A DNA stretch of 64,000 nt from Paraburkholderia aromaticivorans. Its GTDB lineage: Bacteria > Pseudomonadota > Gammaproteobacteria > Burkholderiales > Burkholderiaceae. A program made the position numbers and the translations under genes. The stretch spans positions 2,418,001 through 2,482,000 of the forward strand of contig NZ_CP051514.1 in the NCBI RefSeq assembly GCF_012689525.1, written 5' to 3'. A model generated the notes under the pieces. The model worked only from the letters and a program-made list of their open reading frames with translations. It was not told the origin of the DNA and did no database searches. The stretch's first letter is position 1. Every line of letters starts with the position of its first letter. Positions 8,949 through 18,212 of the stretch are shown here, in pieces.

Positions 8949-10696
8949 TCATATGCAGCGTGGGATCTTGAAGTTTTCGACCAACGTCTGCAGGCGTTCG
9001 ACTTCCGAGTGAACACCACGCGCAGCTGCCGCCGCTTCCTCGACGAGGGCCGCGTTGTGTTGCGCCACCTGATCGATTTCGGCGATAGCCTTGTTGTTCT
9101 CGATGATGGCTTGGTGGCCGTCGTTGGAAGCGCTGGTGGTCTCGTCCATCAGGGCGGAAACGTGGGCGAATTCGCGCACCACATCGTTGATTTTCGACCC
9201 CGCATCGTTCACCAGATGGGATCCTTCATCAATGCGTTCCACCGAGTGACTCACCAGCTCCCTGATCTCTTTGGCGGCTAAAGCAGAGCGCTGAGCTAAC
9301 GTCCGGACTTCTTGTGCAACAACGGCAAAGCCACGTCCCTCGTTGCCTGCTCGAGCGGCCTCAACCGCTGCGTTCAGGGCGAGAATATTGGTCTGAAACG
9401 CGATGCCCTCGATCGTCATGATGATGTTGGCGACTTTCTTAGACTGCCCCGCAATGCCGGACATCGTCTGGACGACCTGTCCCATGACCTGACCGCCGCT
9501 GTTTGCGAGATCGGACGTGTTTTGCGCGAGTTTAAGGCCCTGCTGTGCGTTCGTTGCATTGTTCTGTACCATCGCCGTCATTTGAGCCATGCTGGCTACC
9601 GTCTGTTCGAGCGATGCTGCCTGTTCCTCGGTACGCTGACTCAGGTTCTCATCGCCGGCGGCGATTTCGGCAGCGCCCGTGAGAACAGCTTCACTTCCGG
9701 CGCGTACCTGCCTGACGATATCGATGAGATTCCTGTTCAGTTGCGAAGCGCGCGCATCAGCAGGTCAAGCTCAGTGTGAGTGTATGCGGTGACCTGCGAG
9801 GTCAAATCTCCCGCCGCAACAGCCTCTGCAATCTTCGCGGCAACATTCAGCGGATGAGTGATCGACGTCGCGACAGCAGTGCAGATATATATTGCTACGA
9901 GCACTGCGATCAGCATCACTGAGAACGTCAACATCAGCAGGCGGATAACGCCGGAGCCATCGTCGTTCGTGAATATCGCGTCGCTCTGAGCACTGAGTGC
10001 TTCCCCCGCTATTTTGAACAGTGCGAAGCTCTTGTTGCTGCTCGGAACCCGCTCGGCATCAAGGTCCGGGATATCCGACGTCGCGAGATTGTAGAGTTCG
10101 TCGTACACCACCAGAAACGCAGCAATCGTTTTCTTGTCGTTTTCAGAATACTGACGATCTTCACACGGAAGATGGAGTCTCTCATAGGTGTCGATGTCCT
10201 TTTTGAGTCGCTCTGCCGCCATTGCCCGAATCGCGATGTTGGTATCTGTGGACTGCTAGTTGTCCGACAGGACCACCCCCAATGTAGCGCGCTGAGCACC
10301 ATCGAAATTTCGACGTAGATCGCTGATCGTTTCGACCGAAGCCATCCAGGTGTCTTTAATGTCCAGCAGATGCGACTGAATCTGGTGGGCCTGGTAGTGC
10401 GCGAAGCCAGCGGAAGCGCACAGGAGCACGATGACGATTGAAAAGCTGAAAACAACCGATCGCGTATTTTGATGCCACACAGAGGTAGGATCATGTGTTC
10501 TTACTGTAGGGATTGGCTGAGGTCTGGATATCAGCGCGATTCCACCAGCGGCGAATGGACGTAAGGCGCGACGGTAGGCTCGCGCTTTTTTGCGGGGTTC
10601 AGATTCTTCGTATGGATTGCGCCGCCGCGCATTCGGCGGTCTTTCAGTATGCGCTTGGAAATATATGCTAGGACTACAGATGAGCCATCGAAACAT
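8949..10696 (-). pseudogene. Methyl-accepting chemotaxis protein, two lesions
   Basis: The pieces line up as a standard chemoreceptor: TM1 (SVVFSFSIVIVLLCASAGFA), a four-helix-like periplasmic sensor, TM2 (LLMLTFSVMLIAVLVAIYI), HAMP, and the signalling domain with its hairpin tip (NILALNAAVEAARAGNEGRG, then FAVVAQEVRTLAQRSA). An in-frame TAG at 10256-10258 interrupts the sensor, and a frameshift near 9740 separates HAMP from the methylation/signalling helices (QLNRNLIDIVRQVRAG reads on in another frame). With two breaks the receptor is almost certainly not made. The exact start is unclear. Confidence 0.8.
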
Positions 10697-10817
10697 CAGT
10701 CTCGAAGCGGGTTGTGTCGATTCCCCGAACCGGAGTTCTGTTTAACCGGGAGTGTTCAGTCGCTCTCTCTTTTGCTCAACGAGACCAGTGCATGATATCA
10801 CGCAACGGCAACGTAGA

Positions 10818-10846
10818 TTGACATATAATACAAAACAGTATTACAT
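10818..10846 (+). promoter_or_regulatory. Sigma-70-like promoter with palindromic operator
   Basis: TTGACA at 10818-10823 and TTACAT at 10841-10846 are 17 bp apart. The spacer and -10 contain the palindrome TAATAC-aaaaca-GTATTA at 10826-10843, a size and form suited to a dimeric GntR/FadR-type repressor. It precedes the small binding-protein gene at 10908. Binding by either neighbouring GntR protein is inference. Confidence 0.45.
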
Positions 10847-10907
10847 TGATGTGGTCGAACAGACCCGCCTCTCAGTCGTCATTTCGAATACGTGGAGACA
10901 ATCGATC

Positions 10908-11441
10908 TTGAAACTCAACCGGAAACTCTTCTTCTCGGCAGTCCTCGCAGTAGGCGCACTGAACTCGGGCGTCGCCCTCGCGGGTACACCTGCTAAAGCG
11001 GCACCTGCTTCTGCGGCTAAACCGGCAGCGCCTGCGCCGGTTGTTGCGCCCACGGGTGTTGTCTTGGTCGCTGAAACAGGCAAAGGCGTGTCCGGAACCG
11101 ACATCAAGGACTACGCGGATCTGATTAGCCGCCTGAAAGACAATCCGGATTGCTATACCTTCGGTACGACGGTTGACGGTGCGCGCGACCTGGCCGCGAT
11201 GACCACATTGCAAAAGCGTAACGGCGTTCGCATGGTTAAGTTGTCCTACAAAGACACAGCGACAGAAATCGAAGGCTTGATGAAAGCGAAGGTGCAAGTG
11301 ATCCCGGTTCCGTACGATGTCGCAGCCCCGTACATCAAGAATGGTCAGATGCGTCCCCTGGTGGTCTTCGGTTCGGCGCGTATCCCAGCAATCAAGGACA
11401 TCCCCACCGCTAGCGAAGTGATGCCCGGCTTCGTGTACTGA
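10908..11441 (+). CDS. Bug/TctC-like periplasmic solute-binding protein, short form
   Basis: 177 residues from a TTG at 10908 whose product begins with a good signal peptide (KLNRKLFFSAVLAVGALNS) cut near ALAGTPA. An Ala/Pro-rich linker follows. The rest resembles the C-terminal lobe of Bug/TctC receptors (DLISRLKDNPDCYTFGTT, VQVIPVPYDVAAPYIKNGQ, then PLVVFGSARIPAIKDIPT). Typical family members are about 320 residues, so the N-terminal lobe is missing or replaced by the linker. It could be a natural mini-receptor or a truncated gene that kept an export signal. No partner permease is adjacent. Confidence 0.6.
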   Translation: MKLNRKLFFSAVLAVGALNSGVALAGTPAKAAPASAAKPAAPAPVVAPTGVVLVAETGKGVSGTDIKDYADLISRLKDNPDCYTFGTTVDGARDLAAMTTLQKRNGVRMVKLSYKDTATEIEGLMKAKVQVIPVPYDVAAPYIKNGQMRPLVVFGSARIPAIKDIPTASEVMPGFVY

Positions 11442-11466
11442 TTTGCATCCCGGTAGCGAGGAGGGA

Positions 11467-11490
11467 AAGCCCGCATCGTGCAGGCTTTTT
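11467..11490 (+). terminator. Rho-independent terminator
   Basis: Stem AGCCCGCA-tcg-TGCAGGCT (one mismatch) followed by TTTTT, 25 bp after the binding-protein stop codon. The group II intron begins about 33 bp further on. Confidence 0.65.
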
Positions 11491-11522
11491 CTTGTGTGCC
11501 GAGCATGCGCAACAGCTTGGGG

Positions 11523-13365
11523 GTGCGAGTCTCCTGTCCAACCTGATGGTGGTGAGGGGCTAGCGAAACACGAGGGTGTCGCCGGGAGGCGGGGTCTGAA
11601 AGAAGCGTGTAGCAAAGCCACGACCTGACGAACAGAAACCAGATATGATGCCTACCCGGACGGACGAGCAAGCAAGTGATTGCGAAGTCCATAGCCATCA
11701 AGGGCCGGGGTGGTAAATCTGTCAGGTGTGTGGTGAAGGCGGTTCAGCTTACCTCGGGAGACCTGCCCGACGTCCTGGAATCAGGACTGAACGGACGGCG
11801 AGGGACGTCGACCACTGTGCAGGAGTCAGCAGCGGGCATAGTAGGTAGGGCGCACACGCCTGACGGCCCAAACGGAGAGGAGCGGCAATTAAGCCGGAGA
11901 ACCCGACATGGGAGCGCAGCAGAAAACGCATCGCGTCCTTGACAGCGGAGGCAGGGGTGAAGCCCTGAGCGCCGCTGATCGAGGGGCTGAACCTATGGCG
12001 GCGAACCCGGAGTCTGAAAGTCCGTCAGCTTGTGACCGACTGATGGAAGCGTTCTGTGAACGGGAGAACCTGAAGCAGGCGTTGAAGCGTGTGAAAGCGA
12101 ACAAGGGTGCACCGGGCGTGGACGGTATGACGGTTCATGCACTGCCGGCGTACCTGCGGGAGCACTGGCCGTCGATACGGGCCACGCTGCTGAATGGCAT
12201 GTACAGGCCGCAGCCTGTGAGACGGGTCGAGATACCCAAGCCGGATGGAGGTGGCGTGCGCAAGCTCGGCATTCCCTCTGCGCTTTACTGGTTTGTTCAG
12301 CAGGCGGTGTTGCAGCAGGTGCTGCAAAGGCAGTGGGACCCGACGTTCTCGGATTACAGTTACGGCTTCCGTCCGGGACGCTCGGCACATCAGGCAGTGG
12401 GACGCGTACAGGGTTACATTCAGGCGGGGTATCGCTGGGTTGTAGACCTGGATTTGGAGAAATTCTTCGATCGCGTGAGCCACGATATTCTGATGAGTCG
12501 AGTCGCAAAGCGGGTTGGCGACAGCCGTGTCCTGAAACTGATCCGCTGCTTCCTGACGGCAGGTGTGCTGGAAAACGGGCTAGTTGGCGCAACGGACAAA
12601 GGGACGTCGCAGTGGTCCGCTGTCACCGTTGTTATCCAATCTGATGCTCGACGACCTCGACCGTGAGCATGAGCGACGCGGCTTGCACTTCGTGAGGTAC
12701 GCCGACGACAGTAACGTCTACGTACGCAGCGAACGCGCAGGCAAGCGGGTGACGGCGGGGCTGAAGGCCTTCCTCACCGGCAGGCTAAAGCTGAAGGTCA
12801 ATGAGGCGAAGAGCGCGGTCGCGCTTCCACACACGCGTAAATTGCTTGGATTCACCTTCTCGAACCGGGATCAGGCCACACGGCGCATTGCGCCCAAGGC
12901 GCTGGCCCGCTTCAAGGATCGAATCCGGGAGCTGACTCAGCGCACGCGCGGAATCAGCGTCGACCAGATGATCGGCATGCTGAAGGGATATCTGACGGGC
13001 TGGCGTGGTTACTTTGGATACTGCGAGACACCTGGCGTGCTTCGGAAACTGGATGAGTGGATCAGACGGCGCATGCGCTGCTTCTTCTGGAAGCAGTGGA
13101 AACACAGTCCTGCCCGATTCCAGGGACTGACGGCGCGCGGCGGTAGCCGTAATCTTGTTGCCCAGACGGTGGGTTCACCTCACGGGGGATGGCGACTCAG
13201 GTGCAGCCCTGCGCTGAGCATCGCCCTGTCCAATCACTACTTCGCTCGCTTGGGCTTCCATCGGTCGGTTCATAGTCGATCAACTGATCCGAACCGCCGT
13301 GTACGGACCCGTACGCACGGAGTTGTGTGGAGGGGTCTGGCCGTGAGGCTCGCCCCTATCCCGAT
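11523..13365 (+). mobile_element. Group II intron, full length, with broken reverse transcriptase
   Basis: The 5' end GTGCG at 11523 follows the group II consensus. Domain I sequence (GTCAGGTGTGTGGTGAAGG) precedes the intron-encoded protein. Domain V is seen as the hairpin CCGTGTACG...CGTACGCACGG at about 13293-13320, and the 3' end lies near 13365 (CCCCTATCCCGAT). It sits just downstream of an intrinsic terminator in otherwise intergenic DNA. Ends are estimated to within a few bases. Confidence 0.75.
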
Positions 13366-13396
13366 TTTGGAAACCCGGATCGGGAAACTCGTTTGA
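11908..13396 (+). pseudogene. ltrA: Group II intron reverse transcriptase/maturase, frameshifted
   Basis: First frame (11908-12666): RT motifs NKGAPGVDGM, SYGFRPGRSAHQAV and VVDLDLEKFFDRVSHDIL. Second frame (from about 12590): GPLSPLLSNLMLDDLD, the catalytic FVRYADDSNVYV (YADD), maturase domain X and a C-terminal SPHGGWRLRCSPALS block. The break falls in the conserved PQGGPLSP motif: CGCAGTGGTCCGCTG has lost two bases relative to CCGCAGGGTGGTCCG. The enzyme is therefore split before the YADD site and inactive unless frameshifting occurs. The second frame runs past the intron end, so its original stop may also be lost. Confidence 0.85.
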
Positions 13397-13548
13397 CTCG
13401 CTCACTCAACAAGAACAGGCTGGCATAGCAGGATCAGTCACATGACTAGGATGGCAGAAAGATGTTGACTCATTAATTGAGGGAGATTAACGAATCGCCT
13501 TGACAACCTGCTTGCGAACGTTGTCGGACAAAAATTCTGCGATATAAT

Positions 13549-14253
13549 ATGAAAATGAATACGATCGTGACGCAAAGCCGAGCGCCTGCCGCTACCCTCC
13601 CCGAACTGGATGGCATTGACTTTCCAGCTCAGGTGGCGTCAGAGACGCGGAAACTGATCAATAGGGGAACGCTCGCACCCGGCTTTCAATTGCGACAGTC
13701 GGACCTCGCTGAACGATTCGGCATCAGTCGTGTACCGGTGCGTGAGGCGTTGAAGCTGCTGGCGGCAGAAGGCATAATCGAACACGATCCGAACCGTGGA
13801 TTCTTCGTCGCTCAGTTGTCAAGCGATGAGGCCCGACAATTGTATCGGATGCGCCAACTCCTCGAAGCGGAGGTGCTCATGACGGTCCAATGGCCGACAT
13901 CCGCGCAGATCAGGGAATTCAAGATCTTGCTCGCCCGGCTTGAAGAATTGATTCAAGCGGGTAATCGTGAGGGCTGGATTGAATTACACCGTGAACTTCA
14001 CGACAAGATTTTCGACCTCTCGCCTAATAAGGTGTTTAAACGGGAAGTCCTACGATTGATGCGACTCACCGATCGTTATCGGGCGCTAGCTGCTGATATT
14101 TCAGCGCATCCGCAACATCGTAGCGCTAATATCGAAGCAAGACTCGTGAAGGCTTTGGAGAGCAAAGACCGGGGATTGCTGCTTGCAACTTATGAGAAAG
14201 GGCGGACGGTGGTTCTTGAGGGATTGATGAGAGTGCTTGCGGCCCGGGAATAA
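13549..14253 (+). CDS. GntR-family (FadR/FCD-type) transcriptional regulator
   Basis: 234 residues, paralogous to the gene at 7892. The winged helix lies at about residues 20-85 (RQSDLAERFGISRVPVREAL, then IEHDPNRGFFVAQLS). The FCD-like ligand domain follows, ending TYEKGRTVVLEGLMRVLAAR, a tail also present in the fragment at 52327. It lies immediately before the leftward porin-aldolase-dioxygenase run, making it the nearest intact candidate regulator of that cluster. An A/T-rich stretch (GATATAATATG) overlaps the start region. Effector and operator are unknown. Confidence 0.85.
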   Translation: MKMNTIVTQSRAPAATLPELDGIDFPAQVASETRKLINRGTLAPGFQLRQSDLAERFGISRVPVREALKLLAAEGIIEHDPNRGFFVAQLSSDEARQLYRMRQLLEAEVLMTVQWPTSAQIREFKILLARLEELIQAGNREGWIELHRELHDKIFDLSPNKVFKREVLRLMRLTDRYRALAADISAHPQHRSANIEARLVKALESKDRGLLLATYEKGRTVVLEGLMRVLAARE

Positions 14254-14260
14254 ACGAAGA

Positions 14261-14285
14261 AGGACACCCCGAGGGTATCCTTTTT
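14261..14285 (+). terminator. Rho-independent terminator between GntR and porin
   Basis: Stem AGGACACCC-cga-GGGTATCCT (one mismatch) with TTTTT on the forward strand. A possible bidirectional stop, because the porin gene ends at 14301 on the other strand. Confidence 0.65.
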
Positions 14286-14300
14286 AATGTACAGCCCGCG

Positions 14301-15443
14301 TTAGAACGACGTCAGCAGTCCGAGTTCGGTTACGCTCTGAACCTTGCCGCTGGAAACGATGTTGCCGATTTCAGCAGCATAGGCGCCATTCGTATGCTGG
14401 TACACACTGGTCAGATAGACCCTCGTGCGCCTCGACAGTGTGTGCGTGCCCTGAACGGCGACTTGATTGACGCGAACGTTCTTCAGCAGGTTGTTGCCAA
14501 ATTCGTACGTATACGCCACACCGACATTCACCGCCGACGTCAGATCGTAGCCAGCGCCGGTCGCCAGTGCCGAGATACGCGCACCCGACTCCGTATTGCG
14601 TGCTTGAGCGTATAAGCCCGTTACGGACAGGCCGCCGAACCTGGTACGGGCGCCTGCCGTCAGGTTGGCCAGTCCGCCGTGGCCGGCGTTGATCAATGGC
14701 CAGTTCTGTACCGTGTAAACGACGGTAGCGCGGGTGTCGCCATGACAATACATCAGGGACGCACTCTTGCCCGAGCTATTGTTAAAGTCACCGGCCACAC
14801 CACCCATACTGTACATGACGCCGCCAGAGAATCCGCCGAAGTCATCGCTCATGAACTTGATGGCACTGCTCATGCGCTTGCCGCCGACGCGATCCCAATC
14901 GATGGCGCCCATGCCGTTGGGGATGCCCTGTGCATTGGTAATTGGCGCGAACGGACCGCCGCTGGCATAACCGGGGTGGCCGACGAGATCGGAGCCGAAC
15001 GAACCCGTGCGGAAGTTCAGCATACCGCCTGCGATGCCCGTTGCCGGATCGATGCCAGTGATCAAGAAGTCATCGAAATTGAAATCGTTCTGACGGCCGA
15101 AGCGGACGTCACCGATACCGGCCTTGCCCAAAGCGACCCACGCGGAGTTTTCGAACAACGCGCCGCCCGACTGCGGATCCAGCTCACCCGTGCTGATGCT
15201 GATCATCGAGTCGAGACTGAACGTCGCACGCAGGCCGTTGCCGAGGTCTTCACGACCACGGAAGAAGAACTTCGACGGAAAGATTGCTGAGTCCTACATC
15301 TGGACCAAGCGCTTGCCATTCGAGTTCCCATACACCGCGATGCCTTCATCGAGAAGGCCGCCGATCGTAACACTGCTTTGTGCCTGAGCACCGCTCACGG
15401 CGAGAGCACAAAGACTGAGAGCCATACCAAAACTTTTTCTCAT
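14301..15443 (-). pseudogene. Burkholderia-type outer-membrane porin with in-frame nonsense codon
   Basis: From ATG 15443 the frame gives a signal peptide (MRKSFGMALSLCALAVSGAQ) and the porin start QSSVTIGGLLDEG. It then meets TAG at 15294-15296 (codon 50) and continues in the same frame through FFFRGREDLGNGLRATFSLD to the C-terminal porin strands ending LGLLTSF. Full length would be 380 codons, normal for the 16-stranded general porin family. A single base explains the lesion, so this is either a recent pseudogene or a sequencing error. It is the last gene of the leftward catabolic run and would admit the substrate. Confidence 0.8.
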
Positions 15444-15542
15444 AACCAGATTCATCTCCGCCTTATTGTTTTTTATTAGTATAACTGTTTTTCTATTGCG
15501 TGCAGTATGATGCGTGCCGTACCGCCTTCCGAAATTGTTAAA

Positions 15543-16088
15543 TTAGTTTGCCCCCCAGTTGGAGATCCACAGCAAATCATGGAAATCGATGGCCTTATTC
15601 GTCTGAAATTCGCCGTAGGATCCTTGGGAATACAGCAGCGGCGCCGTTGTGTGGCCATTGATGGCCGTGCCTTCGACATGCCCAAAAATCACGGCGTGCG
15701 TACCTATCTCGATGATGCGTTCGACGCTGCAATCTAAATTGACCATAGCACTGGCCAAAGCCGGGGCACCCGTCTTAATACGATTCCACGTCCCTGCCTG
15801 AAACTTTTCCTGCGGCGAAATCGGTCTCGAGAAACGCTGTGCCAATTCCTGCTCGCTGCGCGCCAGAACGTTGACGACGAAGTTGCCAGTGGCCTGCACG
15901 TGCGCCAGAGACGAGTTCGCACGATTGATACAGACCAGCAGGATAGGGGGCACCGCGCTAACAGACGTCACAGCGGTCGCGGTCATGCCGGCAAGCGGGC
16001 CGTCCGTGTCAGAACCAGTGGTGATCAAACACACGTGCCCGGTCAAACAGCGCATGGCGCGTTTGAATTCAGATTCTTCTACGCTCAC
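15543..16088 (-). CDS. Flavin reductase (HpaC/DIM6-NTAB family)
   Basis: 181 residues. The family fold is indicated by the start (FKRAMRCLTGHVCLITTGSD) and by GMTATAVTSVSAVPPILLVC and FVVNVLARSEQELAQRFS. Such enzymes reduce FMN/FAD with NAD(P)H and hand it to a partner monooxygenase. The obvious partner is the acyl-CoA-dehydrogenase-like monooxygenase at 22712 on the divergent arm. Transcribed leftward with the aldolase genes, 98 bp after the first of them; start ATG 16088. Confidence 0.85.
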   Translation of the reverse strand: MSVEESEFKRAMRCLTGHVCLITTGSDTDGPLAGMTATAVTSVSAVPPILLVCINRANSSLAHVQATGNFVVNVLARSEQELAQRFSRPISPQEKFQAGTWNRIKTGAPALASAMVNLDCSVERIIEIGTHAVIFGHVEGTAINGHTTAPLLYSQGSYGEFQTNKAIDFHDLLWISNWGAN

Positions 16089-16186
16089 TTCACCTTCCTA
16101 ATCATAAAAACTAGACGGACAAGATGATAGGGTGGTTATCTTTACTGACACCACCTCATGCGATAGACCCGCAAGTCTCAGCCGGT

Positions 16187-16858
16187 TTACTGGTCCCAAC
16201 CGAAGATACTGAGCGTGCTCACGCCCGCCTCTAGTCGCTTCATCTGATGTGCTTCTGCAGCTTCGCGTGCTTCCGATGCTGTGATCGCCTCGGCGATTCG
16301 CTCCCGCGGAATGCACACGACACCGTCTTCATCACCCACGATCAGGTCACCTGCATTTACCGTCACGTCGTCGAACCGAGTCGGGGCGTTGATCCAACCT
16401 CTGGCACCGAAATCTTTTCCCGTGCCACGGATACAAAGTCCGCGAGCGAAAACCGGAAAACCGATCTCGGACAACAGTCGCTGATCGCGAACACAGCCGT
16501 TAATGACGAGACCGGCAAGCCCGCGAACTTTTGCGGCCGTTGACATGATCTCGCCCCAGTACCCATGCTCATACGCTTCGCTTACAGAGACGACCAGAAC
16601 ATCTCCCGGTTCGGCTGAGTAAATCGCACGGTGAAGCCAGAGGTTATCGCCACCGGGCGAATGGACGGTCACGGCGGGTCCGCAAATCTTGAATCCTGGC
16701 GCGACGGGCTTAATTTCATAAGGAAGGACTCCGATCTTTCCGGCAGCCTCGTGAAGCGTTGCTGCCGGCAGTTTTGCGGCGGCGTTAATCAGAGTGATGT
16801 CCGGTCGCCGGATATCGAGGCGCGTGGTCTCGTGACGATTGAAAAGCGGTCCCGTCAT
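16187..16858 (-). CDS. RraA/LigK-like aldolase (4-carboxy-4-hydroxy-2-oxoadipate aldolase type), copy 1
   Basis: 223 residues. LigK/GalC-type class II aldolases cleave 4-carboxy-4-hydroxy-2-oxoadipate (or 4-hydroxy-4-methyl-2-oxoglutarate) to pyruvate plus oxaloacetate or pyruvate. The active-site motif is present as LAGLVINGCVRDQR, keeping the metal/substrate Arg-Asp pair but with Asn where many members have Asp before Gly. The C-terminal GDEDGVVCIPRERI block is typical. Its ATG overlaps the stop of copy 2 (ATGA), implying translational coupling. Of the three copies, this one looks most like a ring-cleavage-pathway aldolase. Confidence 0.8.
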   Translation of the reverse strand: MTGPLFNRHETTRLDIRRPDITLINAAAKLPAATLHEAAGKIGVLPYEIKPVAPGFKICGPAVTVHSPGGDNLWLHRAIYSAEPGDVLVVSVSEAYEHGYWGEIMSTAAKVRGLAGLVINGCVRDQRLLSEIGFPVFARGLCIRGTGKDFGARGWINAPTRFDDVTVNAGDLIVGDEDGVVCIPRERIAEAITASEAREAAEAHQMKRLEAGVSTLSIFGWDQ

Positions 16859-17532
16859 GCTTTTTCTCCGATCCGGCGTGTTTGCAGTTGGTGGTACTTG
16901 AACTGCTTGCGAGCCTCGTCCAGGCGCATACCTGTTGCAACAGCCTCACGGATTGCCTTCTCGGCGGCATCGATTTCTTCAGCAGCAGCAAGCACGCGCT
17001 CTTCGTGTTCCTTCGGAATCGAGATCACGCCGTCAGCGTCACCGCGTAGCAGATCGCCAGGAGCAACACGCACGTTACCGATATTCACCGGAACGTTGGT
17101 GGCTTCGACCTGAACGCGATCCTTGCCCGTTCGCATCCAGTTGTCCTTGGAGAAAACCGGGTAGCCGAGCGACAGGCAGAGGTGTACGTCGCGGTTGACG
17201 CCGTCGATCACGGTACCGGCGATACCACGGCGATGAGCGATCTCGGTCAGGATGTCGCCCCATACCGTTGCGTCTTCGCGACCGCCGTTGTCGAGGACGA
17301 TGACCGAGCCGGGCGGAACGTCGTCGATGAAGTCACCCACGGTGCCTGCGGGCGATGCGGCCGGGCCGTAGAGAATTGTGAAGGCCCGACCGGCCATACG
17401 GAACGACGAATCATGCGGCTTGATCTTGTAGCACTGACCGTTCAGGCCGATGCGGTCCAGTGCGTCGCTCAGGGTAGCCGTTTCGAGTTTCGCTGCGCGC
17501 GCAACGTTCGTGTCTTGTTCGATTTCCGACAT
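16855..17532 (-). CDS. RraA/LigK-like family protein, copy 2
   Basis: 225 residues, same fold as its neighbours. Motifs: ETATLSDALDRIGL near the start, GIAGTVIDGVNRDVHLCLSL (Asp-Gly...Arg-Asp active site) and LRGDADGVISIPKEHEE. Sequence identity to copies 1 and 3 is clearly low, so this is not a recent duplication; the copies probably act on different 2-oxo acids or form hetero-oligomers. A decarboxylase or aldolase role is inferred from the family. It lies 2 bp after copy 3. Confidence 0.75.
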   Translation of the reverse strand: MSEIEQDTNVARAAKLETATLSDALDRIGLNGQCYKIKPHDSSFRMAGRAFTILYGPAASPAGTVGDFIDDVPPGSVIVLDNGGREDATVWGDILTEIAHRRGIAGTVIDGVNRDVHLCLSLGYPVFSKDNWMRTGKDRVQVEATNVPVNIGNVRVAPGDLLRGDADGVISIPKEHEERVLAAAEEIDAAEKAIREAVATGMRLDEARKQFKYHQLQTRRIGEKA

Positions 17533-17534
17533 GG

Positions 17535-18197
17535 TTAATCCTTAAGCATAAGTTCGTAGTTTCCGCCCATGACTTCATGGATCGGCGTGCCCGCCAATAC
17601 GGCCTTCGCCATCAAGGCTTCGCGTGCCACGATCGATTCGGCAGTCTCGATCACCTTGGCGATGTTTACGTGGCTGATGAAGATCACGGCGCTGCTATCC
17701 GCGATCACGTAGTCGCCGGCTTCTACCGAGACCCTGAACACTTCAACCGGAACGTTCACACCTTTTTCGACGATACGACCACGAGCGGTGAGGGCGGTGA
17801 ACTCATTCGCGAACACCGGCAGTCCCATCTCGCGGGATTCATCGATGTCGCGAACCGGACCGTCCGCGATCACGCCAGCGATCCCGCGAACCTTGGCGCC
17901 CAACGACAGGATGCCGCCCCACGAACCGGCTTCAATACCGGTACGCTGCTCGACAACGATCACATCGTCGGAGCCGCCGAGTTCGATGGCCGTGGTGCCC
18001 AGATGACGCGGCGCCCCCGGAGGCGGATCGCCAACACCGAGTTTCATCGTGATAACGCGACCGGCAATGCGCTTCGTGCCTGAGGCTTGGGCGACGCCGC
18101 TCACGACGCCGGACAAGCCGAGTTTGTCCAGTGCGTCCGATACAGCGCAGCAGTCCAACCGACGAAGGCGGTGGACATATTCGTCTTTGGTTGCCAT
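17535..18197 (-). CDS. RraA/LigK-like family protein, copy 3
   Basis: 220 residues, first of the three in the transcript. Motifs: CCAVSDALDKLGLSGVVSG, GIAGVIADGPVRDIDESREM with the Asp-Gly-x-x-Arg-Asp pattern, and YVIADSSAVIFISHVNI, where the usual DxDGV tail motif is altered to DSSAV. That change may affect metal or oligomer contacts. It follows the LigB-type dioxygenase gene by 15 bp. Family membership is firm; the exact reaction is not. Confidence 0.75.
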   Translation of the reverse strand: MATKDEYVHRLRRLDCCAVSDALDKLGLSGVVSGVAQASGTKRIAGRVITMKLGVGDPPPGAPRHLGTTAIELGGSDDVIVVEQRTGIEAGSWGGILSLGAKVRGIAGVIADGPVRDIDESREMGLPVFANEFTALTARGRIVEKGVNVPVEVFRVSVEAGDYVIADSSAVIFISHVNIAKVIETAESIVAREALMAKAVLAGTPIHEVMGGNYELMLKD

Positions 18198-18212
18198 ATA
18201 TTTGATATTTCC

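Noticed and set aside
11908..13396. Retron or diversity-generating retroelement
   Set aside because: The RT has the group II intron arrangement with a maturase domain, and the surrounding RNA has the GUGYG start and domain V; no msr/msd or template/variable repeats are seen.
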